This document shows, piece by piece, positions 19,088 through 28,820 of a stretch of 64,000 bases of DNA (position 1 is its first letter; each line of letters begins with the position of its first letter). Below the pieces are notes generated by a model that was not told the DNA's origin, did no database searches, and worked only from the letters and a program-made list of their open reading frames with translations. A program made the position numbers and the translations under genes. The stretch spans positions 89,901-153,900 of the forward strand of contig NZ_JAMXXP010000004.1 of the NCBI RefSeq assembly GCF_024129355.1, read 5' to 3'. This stretch comes from Acinetobacter lwoffii. GTDB taxonomy: Bacteria; Pseudomonadota; Gammaproteobacteria; Pseudomonadales; Moraxellaceae.

Positions 19088-19942
19088 TTATGGCTTTACT
19101 GTTACATTATTCTCAACGCCCGTGTCATCAATGGTTACAATAAAATGCCCATTTACAATTTTAGGCGGAATTGAATTTTTCCACTGTATCGACAATCCAT
19201 TGCGATAACGCAGGTCGATGGCCGAAATTTTAGACCAGACCGGCTTTAAGTCGCTTTGAGATAGATAGCTCAAGCGCTGTAACTTGCTCATGGTCTGATC
19301 TTTATCAACAATTATTCTTAAACCCGAATCAAACTGCATAAACCAGGTCATTCGCTCGGTGAGATAGAGTTCTTTTAGACGAATGCCGTGTGGCAAAAAT
19401 AACTGATTAATTTCATTATAACGACGCATCATGGTTTCTGCATGGCTCGCCGGCCCATGTAGCAACGGTAATGCCTCATAATTCTTGGGTGTGACTTCAG
19501 TGAAAATGACACCACTGTCACTCAATAAACGTCCTGTACCCCAACGTGCAATCGCATGATGCGGCATGATCCGTACCCGAATGCCATTTGGCCAGGCTCG
19601 GGAAACCACCACCCGATCCACCCAGGACAGCTCCAGGGTACGATCGCGGATCGCTTCCAGATCCGAAGTAAAATAGTTTTCGGTCACAACCGGTGACACA
19701 TATTGCATGACCTGACGCTGTTCAGCAGCCGAGCGGGTACCTAACACGCCCAGCTCTGCCACTTCAGTATTGGTCATGACTTTATATAAGCCCAATATTC
19801 CAAAGGCCAGCACCAGCACTGCAATACACAACAATAACCAGCCACCAAAATTGGACAGCTTTTCTTTGCGTGTCGGCGGCTTGTCGTGAATTGAGGTAAT
19901 CGCAGCACGTTTACGGCGCATGGAAACAGGAAGTTGAGCCAT
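19088..19942 (-). CDS. ftsQ: Cell division protein FtsQ
   Basis: A bitopic inner-membrane divisome protein linking FtsB/FtsL to the early ring. It has a short basic cytoplasmic part (MRRKRAAITSIHDKPPTRKEK), one transmembrane helix (about residues 33-53), then a POTRA and beta domain (SDLEAIRDRTLELSWVDRVVVSRAWP; RWGTGRLLSDSGVIF). I place the start at 19942, two bases after the ddl stop. A longer frame reading into ddl exists, but it would add unrelated residues before the basic N-terminus. Sequence conservation in this family is low; assignment rests on the domain layout and the location between ddl and ftsA. Confidence 0.93.
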   Translation of the reverse strand: MAQLPVSMRRKRAAITSIHDKPPTRKEKLSNFGGWLLLCIAVLVLAFGILGLYKVMTNTEVAELGVLGTRSAAEQRQVMQYVSPVVTENYFTSDLEAIRDRTLELSWVDRVVVSRAWPNGIRVRIMPHHAIARWGTGRLLSDSGVIFTEVTPKNYEALPLLHGPASHAETMMRRYNEINQLFLPHGIRLKELYLTERMTWFMQFDSGLRIIVDKDQTMSKLQRLSYLSQSDLKPVWSKISAIDLRYRNGLSIQWKNSIPPKIVNGHFIVTIDDTGVENNVTVKP

Positions 19943-19944
19943 AT

Positions 19945-20874
19945 TTAGTGTGCCGACCCGGTCAGGGTCTGTTCCAGAATCGCAACACACAGGTCATCAA
20001 AACTATAACCGACTGCAGCTGCCGCTTTTGGCACCAAAGAATGACTGGTCATGCCCGGTACGGTATTCACTTCCAGCAGCCAGAAGTTGCCCTGTTCATC
20101 CTGCATGGCATCAATCCGGCCCCAACCGCTGGCACCGACTGCCTGAAATGCACGCAGACTCAGGGCTTTTAACTGTTGCTCTTCAGCTTCGGTCAAACCA
20201 CATGGAATGCCATATTGCACATCATTACGGTTATATTTGGCTTCATAATCATAGAAAGCAACATCTTGAGGTGGTTCAAGACGAATCACAGGCAGCGCCT
20301 GACCATTTAAAACCACAATGGTGAATTCACGGCCGGTAATCCATTGTTCTGCCATCACCACGGCATCATGTTCAGTTGCCTTGGCAATTGCTTCTGCAAA
20401 GTCTTCAATTTTTTCAACCTTGCTCATGCCGATACTGGAACCTTCATGTACCGGTTTGATAATCAAAGGCAGGCCTAAAGAATTGACGATATCAGCCGCA
20501 TCGGAATCTTTGGTAACAATACGATAAGGCGCTGTCGGCAATTCCGAACCCTGCCAGACCTGCTTGGTCTTGACCTTGTCCATGCCGATTGCAGAGCCTT
20601 GTACCCCCGTACCGGTATAGGGCACATTTAGCCATTCCAGTACACCCTGAATCTGACCGTCTTCACCACCACGACCATGCAATACAATGAAAGCACGGTC
20701 ATAATTTACCAGTTCTGTGACACTACGTTGCTGCGGGTCAAAAGCTTCCGCATTGACCCCTGAACGCACTAATGCCTCAAGTACCGCCGTACCACTGTCT
20801 AGAGAAACCTCACGCTCTGCAGATTTACCACCAAGCAACACGGCAACTTTTCCGAATTTTGAAGCATTTGACAC
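19945..20874 (-). CDS. ddl: D-alanine--D-alanine ligase
   Basis: A 309-residue ATP-grasp ligase making the D-Ala-D-Ala dipeptide for peptidoglycan. It has LLGGKSAEREVSL (near 15), the HGRGGEDG loop (near 67), IIKPVHEGSSIGM (near 143) and the C-terminal ATP/Mg motif LLEVNTVPGMTSHSLVPKAA (near 267). The length fits the DdlB class found in dcw clusters. It lies between murC and ftsQ on the same strand. Confidence 0.97.
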   Translation of the reverse strand: MSNASKFGKVAVLLGGKSAEREVSLDSGTAVLEALVRSGVNAEAFDPQQRSVTELVNYDRAFIVLHGRGGEDGQIQGVLEWLNVPYTGTGVQGSAIGMDKVKTKQVWQGSELPTAPYRIVTKDSDAADIVNSLGLPLIIKPVHEGSSIGMSKVEKIEDFAEAIAKATEHDAVVMAEQWITGREFTIVVLNGQALPVIRLEPPQDVAFYDYEAKYNRNDVQYGIPCGLTEAEEQQLKALSLRAFQAVGASGWGRIDAMQDEQGNFWLLEVNTVPGMTSHSLVPKAAAAVGYSFDDLCVAILEQTLTGSAH

Positions 20875-20931
20875 GTTTATATCCTTAAACTTTTTTCAAT
20901 CTGGTCAATTCAATTCAGTCATGCAAGATGA

Positions 20932-22380
20932 CTATTTTATATATAAGTGATTTTGCGCAAGTTCGACTGAGATTGCTCCAACATTACCTGCGCCTTGGGT
21001 TAATAACAAGTCATTTGCTTGCAATACTTTTCTCATGATCTGATTCAGATTACCGTCCACCGCATCGACCAGAATTGGCTCAACTTCGCCACGTAAACGA
21101 ATGCTGCGGGCTAAAGTACGGCTGTCCGCCCCTACAATCGGTTTTTCACCGGCAGGATAAACATCCAATAACAATAACTGGTCTACAGTAGAAAGTACTT
21201 CCACAAAATCATCAAAACAGTCACGGGTACGGCTATAACGGTGTGGCTGGAACATCATTACCAGACGACGGTCCGGATGACTCTGACGCGCAGCTTTAAT
21301 CGTCGCTTCGACTTCTTTTGGATGATGACCATAGTCATCCACCAGTTTCACGTCACCGCCCTCAATCGCAAACTCACCCTGAACCTCAAAGCGACGACCC
21401 ACACCACTGAAACCTTCCAGTGCACGGCAGATTGAAGCATCAGACACACCTTCATCGGTTGCTATACCAATCGCGGCCAAGGCATTCAGCACATTATGCA
21501 AACCTGGCTGGTTGACCGTTACACGCAATGGCTCACGCTCTTTACGCAATACGGTAAAGTGGGTTTGCATGCCATCCTGATCAACATCTACTGCGCGGAT
21601 GTCATTGTCCTCATTGAAGCCATAAGTCAGTAACGGACGTGCAATCCGCGGCATGATTTCACGGATATTGGCATCATCACCACAGACTACAGCCAAGCCG
21701 TAAAATGGCAGTTTTTGCAGGAACTGGATAAAAGTATCTTTCAGGACATCGAAGCTACCGCCATAGGTATCCATATGATCGGCATCAATATTGGTTACCA
21801 CAGCAGCCATCGGTTCCAGGTGCAGGAAAGAAGCATCTGACTCATCGGCTTCGGCCACGATATAGCGGCTGGCGCCCAAGGCTGCGTTCATACCGGTACG
21901 GTTCAGCAAACCACCGATCACATAGGTTGGATCCATGTTTTCTTCAGCCAGCATACAGGTGATCAGACTGGTGGTCGTGGTTTTGCCATGCGTGCCGGCA
22001 ACGGCAATTCCATGACGGTAACGCATCAGTTCACCCAGCATTTCCGCACGGCGAACCACAGGAATACGGTTTTCAATCGCGGTTTTAATTTCCGGATTTT
22101 CTTTATCAATCGCGGTAGAGACCACGATCACGTTGGCGCCCTTAATATTATTTGCAGTATGTCCGATATAGACTTTAATGCCATTCGCTTCCAGCTGTGC
22201 GGTGGTATTGGATGCCTTAATATCTGAACCGGAAACTTTATAGCCCTGGTTTTTCAGCACTTCCGCAATACCACACATGCCTGCACCACCGATCCCCACA
22301 AAATGAATGTGTTTGATACGGCGCATTTCCGGCACTTTAATTAACTTTTTCGCTTGTTCAGCTGGGGTTGTTGGAGACAT
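20932..22380 (-). CDS. murC: UDP-N-acetylmuramate--L-alanine ligase
   Basis: A 482-residue Mur ligase adding the first amino acid of the stem peptide. It has an N-terminal Rossmann region [14 protein letters not shown] (near 30), the ATP-binding P-loop [11 protein letters not shown] (near 130), the substrate region EADESDASF (near 180), and the Mur ligase domain 3 with [14 protein letters not shown] (near 342) and FQPHRYSRT (near 370). It is downstream of murG by 12 bases and upstream of ddl. Confidence 0.97.
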   Translation of the reverse strand: MSPTTPAEQAKKLIKVPEMRRIKHIHFVGIGGAGMCGIAEVLKNQGYKVSGSDIKASNTTAQLEANGIKVYIGHTANNIKGANVIVVSTAIDKENPEIKTAIENRIPVVRRAEMLGELMRYRHGIAVAGTHGKTTTTSLITCMLAEENMDPTYVIGGLLNRTGMNAALGASRYIVAEADESDASFLHLEPMAAVVTNIDADHMDTYGGSFDVLKDTFIQFLQKLPFYGLAVVCGDDANIREIMPRIARPLLTYGFNEDNDIRAVDVDQDGMQTHFTVLRKEREPLRVTVNQPGLHNVLNALAAIGIATDEGVSDASICRALEGFSGVGRRFEVQGEFAIEGGDVKLVDDYGHHPKEVEATIKAARQSHPDRRLVMMFQPHRYSRTRDCFDDFVEVLSTVDQLLLLDVYPAGEKPIVGADSRTLARSIRLRGEVEPILVDAVDGNLNQIMRKVLQANDLLLTQGAGNVGAISVELAQNHLYIK

Positions 22381-22392
22381 AGTTTACTCGGA

Positions 22393-23490
22393 TTACAATT
22401 CTTGAATTAAACGGACCACATGTTGAGTCGCATCGGGTTGAGCCTGTCGGCGTGCTTTCACGGCCATTTCCATTAACAGCTGGCGATTCAGCATCGGCTC
22501 TAATAATGTTGTTAAACTTTCCGGGGTCATAGTGGCCTGCGGGCAAATCTTTGCCGCATTGATATTGGCCAGGAAACCGGCATTGGCCGTCTGGTGATCA
22601 TCGACCGCACTTGGCAGCGGCACAAAAATCGCAGCGACCCCGGCAGTGGCAATTTCAGTCACGGTCAATGCACCGGCACGGCAAATCACCAGATCGGCAT
22701 CAGAATAGGCGTTGGCCATATCTTCAATAAAGGGCTGGACTTCAACTTGCAGATTGGCCGGTGCATTTTCATAACGTGCCCGTGTCGCCTCGGCATGATT
22801 TTGCCCACACTGATGATAGACATTTAAAGGTACATTCAGTTGCTTTAAGGCTTCCGGAACCCGTTCATTTAAGGCTTGCGCCCCCAAGGACCCGCCAACG
22901 ATCAGAATACGTAAAGACAATCCAGCCTTGTCACGCTGCTGATAACGCCAGGACGGATTTAAAATTTCGCTAATTTCCTGTCGTACCGGATTGCCGGTGG
23001 TGACGATTTTTTCCTGGGCCGGAAAAGTATTCGGGAAAGCCTGGCACACTGTTTTTGCCACACGCGACAATTGGGTATTGGTAAAACCGGCGACTGCATT
23101 CTGCTCATGGATCAGCACCGGAATACCTAAAATACGCGCAGCCAGACCACCCGGCCCGGCTACATAACCACCAAAGCCGGCGACGGCATCGACCTTGAGC
23201 TGTTTCATGAACTTCATGGCGCTCAGGGTTGCTTTCATAATTTTAAAAGGGGCCAAGGCTTTACGTACAAAACCATTGCCCCGTACACCCTGAATATCAA
23301 TCTGATAAATGGGAATATTCTGGTTTTTTAATAGACGGTTTTCCATGCCTGCGGGTGTGGCCAACCAGGAGACCTGTATACCTTGTTGTTGTAAATCTTT
23401 GGCAACAGCTAACGCTGGAAACACATGTCCACCTGTACCTGCGGCCATCATCATGACATGTTTAGGCTGTTTTTGCTGAGCGTCGGTCAC
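22393..23490 (-). CDS. murG: Undecaprenyl-PP-MurNAc-pentapeptide GlcNAc transferase
   Basis: A 365-residue GT-B glycosyltransferase forming lipid II from lipid I at the inner face of the membrane. It has AGTGGHVFPALAVA (near 17), GFGGYVAGPGGLAAR (near 104), HEQNAVAGFTN (near 128) and the UDP-GlcNAc-binding region CRAGALTVTEIATAG (near 270). It is the first gene of the visible murG-murC-ddl-ftsQ-ftsA-ftsZ run. ftsW and murD, usual upstream neighbours in enterics, are absent here. Confidence 0.97.
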   Translation of the reverse strand: MTDAQQKQPKHVMMMAAGTGGHVFPALAVAKDLQQQGIQVSWLATPAGMENRLLKNQNIPIYQIDIQGVRGNGFVRKALAPFKIMKATLSAMKFMKQLKVDAVAGFGGYVAGPGGLAARILGIPVLIHEQNAVAGFTNTQLSRVAKTVCQAFPNTFPAQEKIVTTGNPVRQEISEILNPSWRYQQRDKAGLSLRILIVGGSLGAQALNERVPEALKQLNVPLNVYHQCGQNHAEATRARYENAPANLQVEVQPFIEDMANAYSDADLVICRAGALTVTEIATAGVAAIFVPLPSAVDDHQTANAGFLANINAAKICPQATMTPESLTTLLEPMLNRQLLMEMAVKARRQAQPDATQHVVRLIQEL

Positions 23491-23914
23491 GGTCTAATTC
23501 TTCAATTCAAAAAATGGAGCAGGAAATCTGATTTAAGTAATCAATTGTAATCACAAACCTCAGGCCATGAAAGTTTATTTACTTTATTTCAACAAGGCTT
23601 TAATTGTTTTTTTCATGCAAATTCCAAGTTTAGACTCGTTTTATTTATAAGATCTGCACTTTACCTTCGACTTAAGTGACATATCATAGCAATTTTAAAT
23701 GATTTTCTCATTATATTATCAATAATCTTGCCACGGACAGGGCTTTATTTAGAACCATTTACAGCTCACTCCCGGTCAATCCATGTCCTATTATCGACTA
23801 ATGAGCTTAGGCTTAAATCCTATAAATTTTATAAAACTTTCATGTTATTCATATCTCTATATGAATGATGCTTGATGTACAAGCAGATGCTTTAAATGGA
23901 CTCAATTCGGATAG
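23491..23914. other. Gene-free region between murG and the MFS remnant
   Basis: A 424-base AT-rich region. It should contain the murG promoter on the minus strand. A perfect palindrome ATTCATAT-ctct-ATATGAAT lies at 23847-23866, about 50 bases before the MFS remnant, and may be an old operator. I see no gene or RNA. Confidence 0.5.
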
Positions 23915-25114
23915 ATGTCAAAAATATCATGTCGTGATGTATGGATTATCTTGGCCGGTTATCTGGCTGCGATCCATGTCGGCAAACTTTCGGCCGTGAT
24001 TCCTGTGTTGCAGCAGGATTTAAACCTGAATTTTACTCAGGCTGGTTTTTCATTAGCGTGGTGCAGGCTGCCGGAATGCTGTTTGCGCTATGCATTGGCG
24101 CCTTCTCGGAAAAAATGGGATTAAAGCGCTGCCTGATCATGGCCTTAATCATTTTAGGGCTGAGCAGTCTTGCCGGGCTTTGGATTACGCAGCCTGCCAC
24201 TTTATATGTATTGCGTTTTATGGAAGGAATCGGGTTTTTAACCATATCCTTGTGTGCGCCAGCAATTTTAAAACGTACCAGCCGCGCTGAAACCCTGAAT
24301 TTCAAGATGGGACTCTGGAGTTCCTATATGGGCATCGGTGTCAGTCTGGCCGTATTGATGATTCCTCTCCTGCTTGAATATCTGGACTGGCAAACGATCT
24401 GGGCCATTTTGGGCTGCCTGTGCCTTATCATTGCTGGCATGATCAAACAATATTTAAATATTGAACCTGTCCTGATAACACAGCCCGACTTTTCCCAGGC
24501 AACTACGGAAATACCTCATTCTGGCAGATTGTTAAAATTACCCTGACCCATCCTCCCATTATCTGTCTGGCGATTATTTTCGCCTGTTATACCAGTCAAT
24601 GGATTACTGTCACGGGCTTCCTGCCTACACTGTATGTTGAACAGGGGCTGGACTTAAAACGTGCAGGGATGCTGGTCTCGATGGTCGTGCTGGCCAATCT
24701 GGGGGCACTTTTGGCGCAGGCATGTTGCTGCAACAGGGTTATAGACCGCACACCTTATTGAGTACCGGATTTGTGGCAATGCTCTGTAGCAGTTGTCTGG
24801 TATTTGCCGCAAATTCCTAGCTCTCATTTGAATTGCAGGTTGTCAGTGCCGTGCTGTTTTCACTGATTGGCGGGATGATCCCGACCACTGTTTTTGCGAT
24901 TACCCTGCACTATGCGCCACGCGCCTATGCAGCAGCGGCCAGTGTGGGTCTGGTTTTACAAATTTCAGCCTGCGCACAGTTTTTTATACCGACCCTGAGC
25001 GCTGCGCTGATATCTGCCACCCAATACTGGGCCAATCTTGCCATTATCACCGTCTGCCTTTCGATGCTGGGCATGGTAATGACGGCATATTTATTTAAGC
25101 GTTACCCGAAATAA
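23915..25114 (+). pseudogene. Decayed MFS transporter (CynX/NimT-like)
   Basis: The reading frame of a 12-helix major facilitator transporter is spread over two frames with at least four lesions. A one-base loss in a T run at 24046-24050 breaks the frame after LNFTQAGF. A second shift lies near 24515-24522. A third is a one-base loss in the G run 24701-24705, after which the frame continues as GAGMLLQQGYRPHTLLS. An in-frame TAG follows at 24818-24820. Joined together the pieces read as a continuous MFS protein of about 400 residues ending LFKRYPK. Two lesions are in homopolymers and could be sequencing errors, but the stop codon and the fourth lesion argue for real decay. Confidence 0.85.
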
Positions 25115-25119
25115 AAAGG

Positions 25120-25147
25120 TAAAAAGAGCCTGCAAGCAGACTCTTCT
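25120..25147 (-). terminator. Terminator after gshB
   Basis: On the minus strand AGAG-t-CTGC-tt-GCAG-g-CTCT is followed by TTTTTACC, 18 bases past the gshB stop. It faces the end of the MFS remnant. Confidence 0.7.
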
Positions 25148-25164
25148 TTCACCTGATTTTGCCT

Positions 25165-26115
25165 TTAAACCTGATTGGCCTGACCAGCTTCCAGCACGGC
25201 AAACAGATCATCCGCAATCGAGATGCCAAACTGCGTATCAATTTCACGGATACAGGTTGGACTGGTCACATTAATTTCCGTGACATAATTTCCGATCACA
25301 TCCAGCCCTACAAAGACCAGACCTTTTTCTCTGAGAAACGGCCCTACTTTTGCCGCAATGGCTTTGTCATTTTCAGTCAGGGGGCGTGCCTCGCCTAGGC
25401 CACCTGCGGCCAGATTACCGCGCACTTCACCATTTTGCGGAATACGGGCCAGACAATATGGCACTGGCTCGCCATTAATCATCAGGATGCGTTTATCGCC
25501 TTCGACAATTTCCGGAATATAACGCTGCGCCATAATCGGCTGGGTACCATTATTGGTCAGTATTTCAATGGTTGAACCGATATTGATCCCGTCCTGATAC
25601 AGACGGAAAATCCCGGTGCCACCCATACCATCCAGCGGTTTTACAATCACATCGACCTGTTCTTTGAGAAATTCACGGATCAGGCTTTGCTGTGAAGTCA
25701 CCAAGGTCGGAACTTGCAGATGCGGGAACTGGGTCGCGAACAGTTTTTCATTACAGTCACGCAGGCTTTGCGGTTTGTTGATGATCCATGCCCCTTCGCG
25801 CTCTGCCTGCTCCAGAATATAAGTGGTATAGACGAAGTTCATATCAAAAGGCGGATCTTTACGCATCAAGACAACGTCATAAGCAGCGATCGACTCTTTT
25901 TGTTTTTCGCCAAGTTCATAATAATGGTCGTAGTCTTCAAATACCTGTAACGGCGCGATCAGACCAAAGGCCTTGCCCTGATCGATATATAAATCTTGCT
26001 GCAATGCATAACCGAGTTCATGCCCGCGACGTGCTGCTGCCCACAGCATGGCCATGGTCGAGTCTTTCTTCAGGTTTACATTTTCAATGGGATCCATCAC
26101 AACAAGTACGCGCAT
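25165..26115 (-). CDS. gshB: Glutathione synthetase
   Basis: A 316-residue ATP-grasp ligase joining gamma-glutamylcysteine and glycine. It has MDPIENVNLKKDSTMAM at the N-terminus, RKDPPFDMNFVY (near 85), the ATP-grasp KPLDGMGGTGIFR (near 160) and ARIPQNGEVRGNLAAGG (near 225), and the C-terminal EINVTSPTCIREID motif (near 282). Length equals the E. coli enzyme. It stands alone; gshA is about 30 kb away in this window. Confidence 0.97.
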   Translation of the reverse strand: MRVLVVMDPIENVNLKKDSTMAMLWAAARRGHELGYALQQDLYIDQGKAFGLIAPLQVFEDYDHYYELGEKQKESIAAYDVVLMRKDPPFDMNFVYTTYILEQAEREGAWIINKPQSLRDCNEKLFATQFPHLQVPTLVTSQQSLIREFLKEQVDVIVKPLDGMGGTGIFRLYQDGINIGSTIEILTNNGTQPIMAQRYIPEIVEGDKRILMINGEPVPYCLARIPQNGEVRGNLAAGGLGEARPLTENDKAIAAKVGPFLREKGLVFVGLDVIGNYVTEINVTSPTCIREIDTQFGISIADDLFAVLEAGQANQV

Positions 26116-26258
26116 GTGTCTCTGCTCTTTTTCAAAAAATGACTTGGCAAGGAGTATAGCTTGTGTGGATTCTTTTGTTTATGGTGATTTTGCATGACTT
26201 ATTTTGTATAGGTTTTTAGATAGATGCTCAGGCAATTTGAGCTCAAGGGAGGTATGCC

Positions 26259-26459
26259 ATGCAACAGGCCATTATCGGTTTTCACCTGGATGAGGAACAG
26301 CATTGGGTTGCAGAACTGGCCTGCGGACATGGCCAGCATGTGCGGCATACCCCGCCCTGGCAAAATCGCCCATGGGTGATGACCGAGCAAGGACGTAAAG
26401 AAAAACTCGGGATGCTGCTAGACTGTAGAAAATGCGAAAAGTGCGAAACTGAAACCTGA
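26259..26459 (+). CDS. DUF3565 domain-containing small protein
   Basis: A 66-residue protein with IGFHLDEEQHWVAELACGHGQHVRH and WQNRPWVMTEQGR, then a C-terminal Cys pair (CRKCEKCE). This fits the DUF3565 family of small Cys/His proteins, possibly metal binding. No function is established. It has a strong ribosome site (GGGAGG, 26247-26252) and is divergent from gshB. Confidence 0.8.
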   Translation: MQQAIIGFHLDEEQHWVAELACGHGQHVRHTPPWQNRPWVMTEQGRKEKLGMLLDCRKCEKCETET

Positions 26460-26583
26460 ACCTATGAAAAAAGTAGTATGTAGGTGACCTAAAAAATAAT
26501 CTTGTCCAGAATTTGCTAATTTGAGTTACTGCGTTTATGCTTTTATTGCTCAAACATGAAGCGCATTTTTTCAGGGTGTACTT

Positions 26584-27006
26584 TTGCTCATACGGCTCGT
26601 CAAACAGATCTGGTTGGTGATGCTTGTGGTTTTTGCCATAGGCTGGAGCAGTGTGTCTGTCGCATCTGCAAACACCATGCATCTGGTTATGCCGTCTGAA
26701 AAAACGAATCCTCATTGTCTGGAAATGACAAAACCCTCTGCTTCTCACTCGCTGCATAAGACTGATCATCATCAAGATCAGGAACTGATTCAGCCGGACT
26801 GTGTCAGTGACAGCACCCAGCAGTCATCAGATTGTCTGGATTGTGGCACTATGGCCTGTCAGAACTTGGTCACCAGCCTGCCCATTACAACGCCCGAGTT
26901 AAGCGTGCCTGATCACGGTTATCCGGAAAAAACCCTCCTCCCTACTTACCATGCCCAGCACCTTGCCGGTTACTGGCAAGAAATCCTGCGCCCACCCAAA
27001 GCTTGA
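26584..27006 (+). CDS. Small exported Cys/His-rich protein upstream of copA
   Basis: A 140-residue protein starting at TTG (26584) with AGGG eight bases upstream. The N-terminus is a signal peptide or anchor (about residues 1-29, IRLVKQIWLVMLVVFAIGW). The mature part is rich in potential metal ligands: HCLEM, SHSLHKTDHHQD, QPDCVSD and the cluster CLDCGTMACQ. It sits 41 bases upstream of copA on the same strand, so a role in periplasmic copper binding is likely but inferred. An alternative ATG at 26620 would shorten the signal. I do not recognise a named family. Confidence 0.65.
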   Translation: MLIRLVKQIWLVMLVVFAIGWSSVSVASANTMHLVMPSEKTNPHCLEMTKPSASHSLHKTDHHQDQELIQPDCVSDSTQQSSDCLDCGTMACQNLVTSLPITTPELSVPDHGYPEKTLLPTYHAQHLAGYWQEILRPPKA

Positions 27007-27047
27007 TCCTGAATTTTTAAATTTTTTTATTCATTAAGGATTAAGTT

Positions 27048-28820
27048 ATGTTGCTTAAAATCAGTCAAAGCCTGTGTCTGGGCTTCGGTCTCATCTGGTC
27101 GTCTACCCTGTTTGCAGCCGTAAAAGAATATCATCTGGTCATTGATGAAAGCCCGATCAATCTCACCGGAAAGACGGTCAAGCGTATCACTGTAAACGGA
27201 AAATTCCCTGCACCCTTGCTGGAATTTGAAGAAGGTGATGATGCAGTCATTCATGTACAAAACAACCTGAACAATCAGGATACCTCGCTGCACTGGCATG
27301 GCCTCCTCCTGCCTGGGCTGATGGATGGTGTGCCCGGATTTAACGGTTTTCAGGGGATCAAACCGAAGCAGTCTTTTACTTATCGCTTCAAGGTTCGTCA
27401 AAACGGCACCTACTGGTATCACGCACATTCCAAAGGTCAGGAACAGGACGGCCTCTATGGCGCATTGGTGATTCGCCCCAAAGCACAGACATTACTACCT
27501 CCACATGAACAAACCGAGCGGGATTATGTGGTGATGCTGTCAGATTTTCACGAACAAAGCGGCCAGCAGATTCAGAACAATTTAAAAAAATCGGCCGAAT
27601 ATTATCAGAACCAGCGTGAAACCGTGGGCGATGTATTTAAGCAGGTGAAACGTGACGGCCTCAAGGCCACCTGGACAGACCGCAAGATGTGGAACCAGAT
27701 GCGTATGCTGAAAACCGACCTATCTGATGTTACCGGTTATACCTTTCTGGTCAATGGAAAAACGCCGCAACAAAACTGGAGTGGCCAGTTCCAGCCCAAT
27801 GAAAAAGTCCGCCTGCGTTTCATCAATGCTTCTGCCATGTCGTTTTTCGATGTGCGTATTCCTCAGCTGAAAATGACCGTGGTCAGCGCCGATGGACAAG
27901 CTGTACAGCCAGTCGCTGTAGATGAATTCCGGATCGGAACCGCTGAAACCTATGATGTGATTGTGGAACCCACTGCAGCGCATTACCAGATTGAAGCGGA
28001 ATCGATCGACCGCTCAGGCTTTGCCATTGGCAGTCTGCATCAGGCAACTGATTCAATTAAAGCCTCGGCTCCGGTTCAATTACCGACACCGCGCCCTCGT
28101 GCCTTATTGACCATGGAAGATATGGGACATGGCGAACAGCATGACATGTCACATGACACACACAGCAGTCAGACCACTCAATCTGCAACTGGTACGCCTA
28201 AACATGATGGGCATGCCCAGCACGACATGCATGCAAGTCATAATGCCATGTCTGGAACCAATCAGCCTCATCAGCCTGTTGAGGGCTGGGCCAATATGTC
28301 TACGCCTGCAGGGCACAAAGCCTTGCAATATCAAGACCTCAAAGCTCTGACACCGCAACCTGATACCCGCGCAGCAGAACGTGAACTGGTGATTCGTCTG
28401 GGTGGAACCATGGAGCGCTACATCTGGACCGTTAACGGTAAAAAATTCAGTGATGCCGAACCACTTCAGGTGAAATATGGCGAGCGGATCCGGCTGAAAT
28501 TTATCAATGACAGCATGATGGCCCATCCGATGCATTTGCATGGCATGTTTATGCAGCTGGAAAATGGTCAGTCTGCTGCAAATATGCCAAATAAACACAC
28601 TGTGATTGTGCCGCCCGGGAAAACGGTGACTACCCTGCTCACAGCAGACGAACTGGGAGAATGGGCAATTCACTGCCATCTGCTCTATCACATGAGTGCC
28701 GGTATGATGAACAAGCTGATTGTGGCACAGGTTGACGAAGATCAAGCATCTCACCCTTCTTCACAAAAAATGCCATCAAAGCCAGCAGCTGTTCAAGGAG
28801 AAAGCCATGCACATCACTAA
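27048..28820 (+). CDS. copA: Copper resistance multicopper oxidase CopA
   Basis: A 590-residue periplasmic multicopper oxidase that probably oxidises Cu(I) to Cu(II). The four copper-ligand blocks are HWHG (near 83), WYHAHS (near 125), HPMHLHG (near 490) and HCHLLYHM (near 545). A Met/His-rich insert (about residues 347-425, with HGEQHDMSHDTH and HAQHDMHASHNAM) is typical of CopA/PcoA. The signal peptide (LLKISQSLCLGFGLIWSSTLFA) lacks a twin arginine, unusual for a family often exported by Tat. The ribosome site AAGGA supports the ATG used. Its last 14 bases overlap copB. Confidence 0.93.
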   Translation: MLLKISQSLCLGFGLIWSSTLFAAVKEYHLVIDESPINLTGKTVKRITVNGKFPAPLLEFEEGDDAVIHVQNNLNNQDTSLHWHGLLLPGLMDGVPGFNGFQGIKPKQSFTYRFKVRQNGTYWYHAHSKGQEQDGLYGALVIRPKAQTLLPPHEQTERDYVVMLSDFHEQSGQQIQNNLKKSAEYYQNQRETVGDVFKQVKRDGLKATWTDRKMWNQMRMLKTDLSDVTGYTFLVNGKTPQQNWSGQFQPNEKVRLRFINASAMSFFDVRIPQLKMTVVSADGQAVQPVAVDEFRIGTAETYDVIVEPTAAHYQIEAESIDRSGFAIGSLHQATDSIKASAPVQLPTPRPRALLTMEDMGHGEQHDMSHDTHSSQTTQSATGTPKHDGHAQHDMHASHNAMSGTNQPHQPVEGWANMSTPAGHKALQYQDLKALTPQPDTRAAERELVIRLGGTMERYIWTVNGKKFSDAEPLQVKYGERIRLKFINDSMMAHPMHLHGMFMQLENGQSAANMPNKHTVIVPPGKTVTTLLTADELGEWAIHCHLLYHMSAGMMNKLIVAQVDEDQASHPSSQKMPSKPAAVQGESHAHH

